Below, in pieces: positions 1-3,216 of a stretch of DNA of 5,255 bases. This stretch comes from Gammaproteobacteria bacterium (GTDB lineage Bacteria; Pseudomonadota; Gammaproteobacteria; Xanthomonadales; Xanthomonadaceae), in the NCBI GenBank assembly GCA_030431185.1, contig JAUIJO010000207.1:1-5255 (forward strand). The letters run 5' to 3'. The position numbers and the translations under genes are program-made. Each line of letters opens with the position of its first letter. Position 1 is the stretch's first letter. Under the pieces are notes generated by a model. That model was not told where the DNA came from and did not search any database. It saw nothing but the letters and a program-made list of their open reading frames with translations.

Positions 1-93
1 GTCGCCGAGCATCCCAACGAGGTCTGCCCGGCCAAGTGGAAGGAAGGCGAGAAGACCATCGCGCCGTCGCTGGACCTCGTCGGCAAGATCTGA
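1..93 (+). CDS. ahpC: Alkyl hydroperoxide reductase subunit C (peroxiredoxin), 3' end only
   Basis: This is the C-terminal 30 residues of the typical 2-Cys peroxiredoxin AhpC, open from the first base of the window and ending at TGA 91-93. The translation begins VAEHPNEVCPAKW and ends APSLDLVGKI, nearly the same as the C-terminus of E. coli AhpC. The ninth visible residue (codon 25-27) is the resolving cysteine of the VCPA motif. It forms an intersubunit disulfide with the peroxidatic cysteine, which lies upstream of the window, and AhpF reduces that disulfide. AhpC is a cytoplasmic decamer-forming enzyme that reduces H2O2, organic peroxides and peroxynitrite. The C-terminal tail is intact and of normal length. 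ahpF follows on the same strand after 228 nt. The promoter and any OxyR operator of ahpC are outside the window. Confidence 0.96.
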   Translation, partial: VAEHPNEVCPAKWKEGEKTIAPSLDLVGKI

Positions 94-109
94 GTCCTGC
101 CCGCAGCAC

Positions 110-131
110 CGGGCGGCATCCGTGCCGCCCG
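110..131 (+). terminator. GC-rich stem-loop 17 nt after ahpC (candidate terminator or mRNA 3' end)
   Basis: A perfect 9-bp stem, C + GGGCGGCA (110-118) pairing with TGCCGCCC + G (123-131), closes a TCCG tetraloop. It sits immediately behind the ahpC stop. No T-run follows (the next bases are CACCTTCGCC), so it is not a canonical Rho-independent terminator. It could stabilise the ahpC 3' end, reduce read-through into ahpF, or both. From memory of the literature, Xanthomonas transcribes ahpC apart from ahpF-oxyR, which would fit a boundary here; the sequence alone does not prove it. Confidence 0.45.
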
Positions 132-160
132 CACCTTCGCCGCTCGATCCGAGTAGGCGA

Positions 161-182
161 CGCGGCATCCCGAAGTGCCGCG
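161..182 (+). repeat. Second stem-loop, sharing its core with the first (palindromic repeat copy)
   Basis: CGCGGCA (161-167) pairs with TGCCGCG (176-182), a 7-bp stem with an 8-nt loop. The core reads GCGGCATCC, then CGAA, then GTGCCGC. The hairpin at 110-131 contains the same GCGGCATCC directly joined to GTGCCGC, so the two copies differ by a 4-nt insertion in the loop and by the stem base. A GTAG tetranucleotide (153-156) lies just upstream, reminiscent of the GTAG-headed REP elements known from Stenotrophomonas. Assignment to a REP family is tentative. Confidence 0.4.
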
Positions 183-188
183 CGGAGC

Positions 189-210
189 GACCCGGCCCAG
201 GCGCCGGGTC
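189..210 (+). other. Third stem-loop in the ahpC-ahpF spacer
   Basis: GACCCGGC (189-196) pairs with GCCGGGTC (203-210), a perfect 8-bp stem with a 6-nt loop, followed by a C-rich stretch (CTCCCCCACG) and not by a T-run. Its core differs from that of the two hairpins upstream. It may belong to the ahpF leader, or to the ahpC trailer as part of a composite transcription or processing boundary. Only the base pairing is directly visible; the function is unknown. Confidence 0.35.
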
Positions 211-282
211 CTCCCCCACGATTCTTCGACCGCGAACGCCTGGACCGTTTTCCTCTCTCCCATCCGGGCGGTCGCGGCCTTG

Positions 283-313
283 TTTTCTCCTCCCCCCTCC
301 CCTCTACCAGGAG
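283..313 (+). promoter_or_regulatory. Pyrimidine tract and ribosome binding site of ahpF
   Basis: Positions 283-305 are 23 consecutive C/T bases. They are followed, after ACC, by AGGAG (309-313), a strong Shine-Dalgarno sequence 8 nt before the ATG at 322. This ribosome site decides the ahpF start: the reading frame is open further upstream to an ATG at 175, but that ATG lies inside the second hairpin region and has no such site. The pyrimidine tract should leave the ribosome site unstructured. I see no convincing -35/-10 pair for ahpF in 211-282. Confidence 0.75.
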
Positions 314-321
314 CCGCCTCC

Positions 322-1923
322 ATGCTCGACGCCGACCTCAAGACCCAGTTGAAGGCCTATCTCGAAAAGGTCCAGCAGCCGATCGAACTGGTCGCGTCGC
401 TGGACGATGGCGACAAGTCGAAAGAACTCGAAGCCCTGCTGCTCGACATCGCGGCACTCTCCGACAAGGTGGCCTACTCCCGTGGCGGCGACGACCCGCG
501 CACGCCGTCGTTCGCGATACGTCGCACCGGCACCGACGTGGAGGTGCGCTTCGCGGGCCTGCCGATGGGCCACGAGTTCACCTCGCTGGTACTGGCCCTG
601 CTGCAGGTCGGCGGCCATCCGCCGAAGCTGGACGCGGCGGTGATCGAACAGATCCGCGCGATCCCCGGCGAACATCGCTTCGAAACCTACTTTTCCCTGT
701 CCTGCCAGAATTGCCCGGACACCGTGCAGGCCCTGAACCTGATCAGCGTGCTGAATCCGCGCATCCGGCACGTGGCCATCGACGGCGCGCTGTTCCAGGC
801 CGAGGTCGAGGCACGCGAGGTGATGTCGGTGCCGACGGTGCTGCTGGACGGCAAGCCGTTCGACACCGGCCGCATGAGCGTGGAACAGGTGCTGGCCAGG
901 CTCGACACGGGCGCGGCCGACCGCGCCGCCGAGCAGATCCGCCACAAGGACGCCTTCGACGTGCTGGTCGTCGGCGGCGGTCCCGCCGGCGCGGCCGCGG
1001 CCATCTATGCGGCCCGCAAGGGCATCCGCACCGGCCTCGCGGCCGAACGCTTCGGTGGCCAGGTGCTCGACACCCTGGCGATCGAGAATTTCATCTCCGT
1101 CCCCCATACCGAAGGTCCGAAGCTGGCGACCGCGCTCGAGCAGCACGTCAAGGAATACGAGGTCGACGTGATGAACCTGCAGCGCGCCCGCGCGCTCGTG
1201 CCGGCGGCGACCGAAGGCGGCCTCGTCGAGGTGCAGCTCGAGAACGGCGCCTCGCTCAGGTCGAGGACCGTGGTGATCTCCACGGGTGCGCGCTGGCGCC
1301 AGATGGGCGTGCCCGGCGAGGACGAGTACCGCAACAAGGGCGTGGCCTACTGTCCGCATTGCGATGGCCCGCTGTTCAAGGGCAAGCGCGTGGCGGTGGT
1401 CGGCGGCGGCAACTCCGGCGTTGAGGCCGCGATCGACCTGGCCGGCATCGTCGCCCACGTCACCCTCATCGAGTTCGACGGCCAGTTGCGCGCCGACGAA
1501 GTGCTGCAGCGCAAGCTGCGCAGCCTCCCGAACGTCGACGTCAGGCTCAACGCCCAGACCACCGAGGTGTTCGGCGACGGGCGCAAGGTCAATGGCCTGC
1601 ACTACAGGGATCGCGTATCGGGCGACTCGCATCGCATCGACCTGGAAGGCGTCTTCGTGCAGATCGGCCTGCTGCCCAACACGGAGTGGCTCAAGGACAC
1701 GGTCGCCCTGTCCCCGCGGGGCGAGATCATCATCGACGACCGTGGCCAGACCTCGGTCCCGGGGGTGTTCGCCGCCGGCGATGCGACCACGGTGCCGTAC
1801 AAGCAGATCGTGATCGCCATGGGCGCGGGCTCGACCGCCGCCCTCGCGGCCTTCGACCACCTGATCCGGACGCCGGCACCGGTGGAGGCCCGGGATGAGG
1901 ACGACACCGCCGTCGCCGCATGA
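322..1923 (+). CDS. ahpF: Alkyl hydroperoxide reductase subunit F (NADH:AhpC disulfide reductase)
   Basis: A 533-aa cytoplasmic flavoprotein (E. coli AhpF is 521 aa) that moves electrons from NADH via FAD to oxidised AhpC. The N-terminal part (about 1-200) is the tandem thioredoxin-fold domain, with its active disulfide CQNC at C128/C131. The FAD-binding Rossmann motif GGGPAG is at 218-223. The thioredoxin-reductase-like CPHC centre is at C344/C347, followed by the NADH-binding motif GGGNSG at 361-366. The second FAD motif, GVFAAGDATTVPYKQ, starts at residue 481, with D487 its conserved aspartate. The four redox cysteines are each one residue off the E. coli numbering (129/132 and 345/348). 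The start at 322 (MLDADLKTQLKAYLEK) matches family N-termini and has AGGAG 8 nt upstream; the in-frame extension to 175 would add 49 low-complexity Pro/Arg/Ser-rich residues and is not credible. The C-terminus carries an acidic tail of about 15 residues beyond the fold. oxyR follows on the same strand after 151 nt. Confidence 0.97.
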   Translation: MLDADLKTQLKAYLEKVQQPIELVASLDDGDKSKELEALLLDIAALSDKVAYSRGGDDPRTPSFAIRRTGTDVEVRFAGLPMGHEFTSLVLALLQVGGHPPKLDAAVIEQIRAIPGEHRFETYFSLSCQNCPDTVQALNLISVLNPRIRHVAIDGALFQAEVEAREVMSVPTVLLDGKPFDTGRMSVEQVLARLDTGAADRAAEQIRHKDAFDVLVVGGGPAGAAAAIYAARKGIRTGLAAERFGGQVLDTLAIENFISVPHTEGPKLATALEQHVKEYEVDVMNLQRARALVPAATEGGLVEVQLENGASLRSRTVVISTGARWRQMGVPGEDEYRNKGVAYCPHCDGPLFKGKRVAVVGGGNSGVEAAIDLAGIVAHVTLIEFDGQLRADEVLQRKLRSLPNVDVRLNAQTTEVFGDGRKVNGLHYRDRVSGDSHRIDLEGVFVQIGLLPNTEWLKDTVALSPRGEIIIDDRGQTSVPGVFAAGDATTVPYKQIVIAMGAGSTAALAAFDHLIRTPAPVEARDEDDTAVAA

Positions 1924-1959
1924 ACCCGCTCGCGCGGCACCGGCGACCCGCCATGCCGC

Positions 1960-1983
1960 GCATCGGGGTATATAGGGACATGC
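1960..1983 (+). promoter_or_regulatory. AT-rich island with -10-like TATATA and GCAT/ATGC dyad, candidate oxyR promoter/operator
   Basis: In an otherwise very GC-rich spacer, TATATA occurs at 1969-1974 and overlaps ATAG (1972-1975). It is flanked by a GCAT (1960-1963)...ATGC (1980-1983) dyad spaced by 16 nt. TATATA resembles a sigma70 -10 element, but no good TTGACA-like hexamer lies 16-18 nt upstream (the region is ACCCGC-like). ATAG is one quarter of the OxyR consensus (ATAG-N7-CTAT repeated), and a matching CTAT is not present. It is a plausible weak internal promoter, possibly autoregulated as is common for LysR-type genes. If oxyR is only read through from ahpF, this element would be irrelevant. 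Confidence 0.3.
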
Positions 1984-2078
1984 ACGCAGTCACGCCCGCC
2001 CCTTTCCTGTCGCCGCCGCTGCTCCGGGCGCCGGAGGACGGCAGCGCGCGCACGTCCTCTGCCGGGGAATGCGCATGA
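1980..2078 (+). CDS. Possible 32-codon upstream ORF (leader peptide) overlapping the oxyR start
   Basis: An ATG at 1980 opens a 32-codon frame ending at TGA 2076-2078. The stop overlaps the preferred oxyR start in the arrangement ATGA (2075-2078), typical of translational coupling. The peptide begins MHAVTPAPFL and ends SSAGECA; it is Pro/Ala/Ser-rich, has one cysteine near its end, and I do not recognise it. The AGGGA at 1974-1978 is only 1 nt from the ATG, too close for a normal ribosome site; GGGG at 1965-1968 is 11 nt away. If TATATA (1969-1974) is a -10 element, transcription would begin almost on this ATG and the mRNA would be leaderless. In GC-rich DNA a 32-codon open frame is expected by chance fairly often, so this stays a hypothesis. 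Confidence 0.25.
   Translation: MHAVTPAPFLSPPLLRAPEDGSARTSSAGECA
2022..2064 (+). promoter_or_regulatory. Chained alternative stem-loops in the oxyR leader
   Basis: Three stems compete for shared bases: CTCCGG (2022-2027) with CCGGAG (2031-2036); GAGGAC (2034-2039) with GTCCTC (2054-2059); and CGGCAG (2039-2044) with CTGCCG (2059-2064). The first overlaps the second and the second overlaps the third, so they cannot all form. The third stem ends at the first base of the oxyR ribosome site GGGGA (2064-2068) and could partly mask it. Such an arrangement can act as an attenuator or translational switch, but GC-rich DNA yields chance stems readily. Confidence 0.3.
2064..2068 (+). promoter_or_regulatory. 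Ribosome binding site deciding the oxyR start
   Basis: GGGGA lies 6 nt before the ATG at 2075 and directly abuts the alternative ATG at 2069. Spacing therefore favours 2075. Protein alignment agrees: starting at 2075 gives MNLRDLKYLVALAE, the family N-terminus, and places the key residues at the same numbers as in E. coli OxyR. Confidence 0.55.
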
Positions 2079-3019
2079 ACCTGCGAGACCTCAAGTACCT
2101 GGTGGCACTGGCCGAACACAAGCATTTCGGCCGTGCCGCCGAAGCCAGCTTCGTCAGCCAGCCGACCCTTTCCACGCAGATCCGCAAGCTCGAGGACGAG
2201 CTGGGTGTCTCGCTGGTCGAGCGCGCGCCACGTCGCGTGATGCTGACGCCGGTCGGCCACGACATCGCCGAACGCGCACGCCGTGTCATCGCCGAGGTGG
2301 ACCAGATGGCGGAGATCGCGCGCCGCAGCCAGGACCCCGAGGCCGGCACGGTGCGCCTGGGCATGTTCCCGACGCTGGGTCCCTACCTGCTGCCGCACGT
2401 GGTGCCGGGGTTGCGCGAGCGCTTCCCCCGGCTGGAACTGCTGCTGGTCGAGGAGAAGACCGACCAGATCCTCGCGCGCCTGCGCGACGGTCGCCTCGAC
2501 GCCGGACTGCTCGCCCTCCCGATCCACGACGAACAACTCCACGTCGAGCCGCTGTTCGACGAACCCTTCATGCTGGCCGTGCCCCGCCAGCACCCGATGG
2601 CCGCGCGCGACCACCTCCGCCTGGAGGACCTCGACGACCAGCACCTGCTGCTGCTCGAGGAAGGCCACTGCCTGCGCGACCAGGCCCTGGACGTATGCCG
2701 CATGTCCGGTGCCGACGAGCGGGACGGGTTCCGCGCCACCAGCCTGGAGACCCTGCGGCAGATGGTCGCCTCGGGGGTGGGCATCACCCTGTTGCCGATG
2801 CTCGCGGTGCAGCCGCCCATCTCGCCGTCGCCGGGCATCCACCTGCTCAGCTTCGATGGCCAGCCGCCGCACCGCCAGATCGCGATGGTCTGGCGCAAGA
2901 GCTCGGCGATGGCCGGCTTCCTGCACAAGCTCGCGGGCGAGTTCGCACGGCTGCCGCCGGACCTGCTGGCCGCGCCCGGGAGCCTGGGCAACGGCGACAC
3001 GCCCCCCTCGACGCTCTGA
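2075..3019 (+). CDS. oxyR: Hydrogen peroxide-sensing LysR-type transcriptional regulator OxyR
   Basis: A 314-aa LysR-family regulator (E. coli OxyR is 305 aa). Residues 1-60 form the winged helix-turn-helix, with the recognition-helix segment SFVSQPTLSTQIRKLEDELG. A linker helix follows, and the regulatory periplasmic-binding-protein-like domain runs from about 90 to 295. The peroxide-sensing pair is present as GHCLRDQALDVC: C199 is the peroxidatic cysteine and C208 its disulfide partner, at exactly the E. coli positions. H198, T100 and T129, linked to the peroxide pocket in this family, are also in register. The ATSLETLR segment and GITLLPMLAV are further OxyR signatures. H2O2 oxidises C199, the disulfide reshapes the tetramer, and target genes such as ahpC/ahpF and catalases are activated. 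The C-terminus carries a Gly/Pro/Ser/Thr-rich tail beyond the fold. The start at 2075 is preferred over 2069 because of ribosome-site spacing and residue register. It lies 151 nt after ahpF, so an ahpF-oxyR operon is likely, possibly with an internal promoter. Its neighbour downstream is convergent. Confidence 0.97.
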   Translation: MNLRDLKYLVALAEHKHFGRAAEASFVSQPTLSTQIRKLEDELGVSLVERAPRRVMLTPVGHDIAERARRVIAEVDQMAEIARRSQDPEAGTVRLGMFPTLGPYLLPHVVPGLRERFPRLELLLVEEKTDQILARLRDGRLDAGLLALPIHDEQLHVEPLFDEPFMLAVPRQHPMAARDHLRLEDLDDQHLLLLEEGHCLRDQALDVCRMSGADERDGFRATSLETLRQMVASGVGITLLPMLAVQPPISPSPGIHLLSFDGQPPHRQIAMVWRKSSAMAGFLHKLAGEFARLPPDLLAAPGSLGNGDTPPSTL

Positions 3020-3148
3020 GCGCGACACGCGCATCCGCTTCGTCATCCGCGCGGAAGCCGCATCCCGGCGTGGCGTGAAGACCCGGTCACGGGGGTCCGG
3101 CGTGCACGATGGGGGAAGCGGCGACCGGTAGCGCGTGGGACGCGCAAG
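3020..3148. other. Convergent intergenic region between oxyR and the peptidase gene
   Basis: No gene was found here. Directly after the oxyR stop, GCGCG (3020-3024) and CGCGC (3028-3032) form a short stem with a 3-nt loop, and GCTTC (3037-3041)/GAAGC (3054-3058) a weaker one. Neither is followed by a T-run. A third stem-loop, GCGCGT (3131-3136)/ACGCGC (3140-3145), is headed by GTAG (3128-3131). No clear Rho-independent terminator for oxyR is visible in this stretch, so the plus-strand transcript may end by Rho or at the hairpin at 3156-3175. Confidence 0.5.
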
Positions 3149-3175
3149 AAAAAAAGCGCCCGCGAATGCGGGCGC
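3149..3175 (-). terminator. Rho-independent terminator of the M13 peptidase gene
   Basis: Read on the minus strand, a perfect 8-bp stem GCGCCCGC (3175-3168) / GCGGGCGC (3163-3156) with a 4-nt ATTC loop is followed immediately by seven T residues (complement of the A-run 3149-3155), then C and TT. It lies 41 nt past the peptidase stop codon (TAA, complement of 3217-3219). On the plus strand the same hairpin is followed by CTGGGCATG, not a T-run, so efficient intrinsic termination is expected only for the minus-strand gene. Confidence 0.9.
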
Positions 3176-3216
3176 CTGGGCATGACGCCGGGCCGGGGCC
3201 CGGACGGTGAACCCGC

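Noticed and set aside
175..321. N-terminal extension of ahpF from an ATG at 175
   Set aside because: The added residues are Pro/Arg/Ser-rich, lack homology to AhpF, overlap stem-loops, and the strong AGGAG is placed for the ATG at 322.
36..1424. Long plus-strand frame (462 codons) overlapping ahpF
   Set aside because: It is an Arg/Pro/Gly-rich out-of-frame shadow of ahpF, produced by high GC; no domain is recognisable.
304..1860. Long minus-strand frame (518 codons) antisense to ahpF
   Set aside because: His/Ala/Arg/Gly-rich composition typical of the antisense of GC-rich coding DNA; ahpF motifs explain the region fully.
1972..1990. Full OxyR operator upstream of oxyR
   Set aside because: Only one ATAG quarter-site is present; the expected CTAT partners at 7-nt spacing are missing.
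3080..3097. GACCC...GGGTC hairpin as the oxyR terminator
   Set aside because: A 5-bp stem only, with imperfect flanks and no T-run after it.
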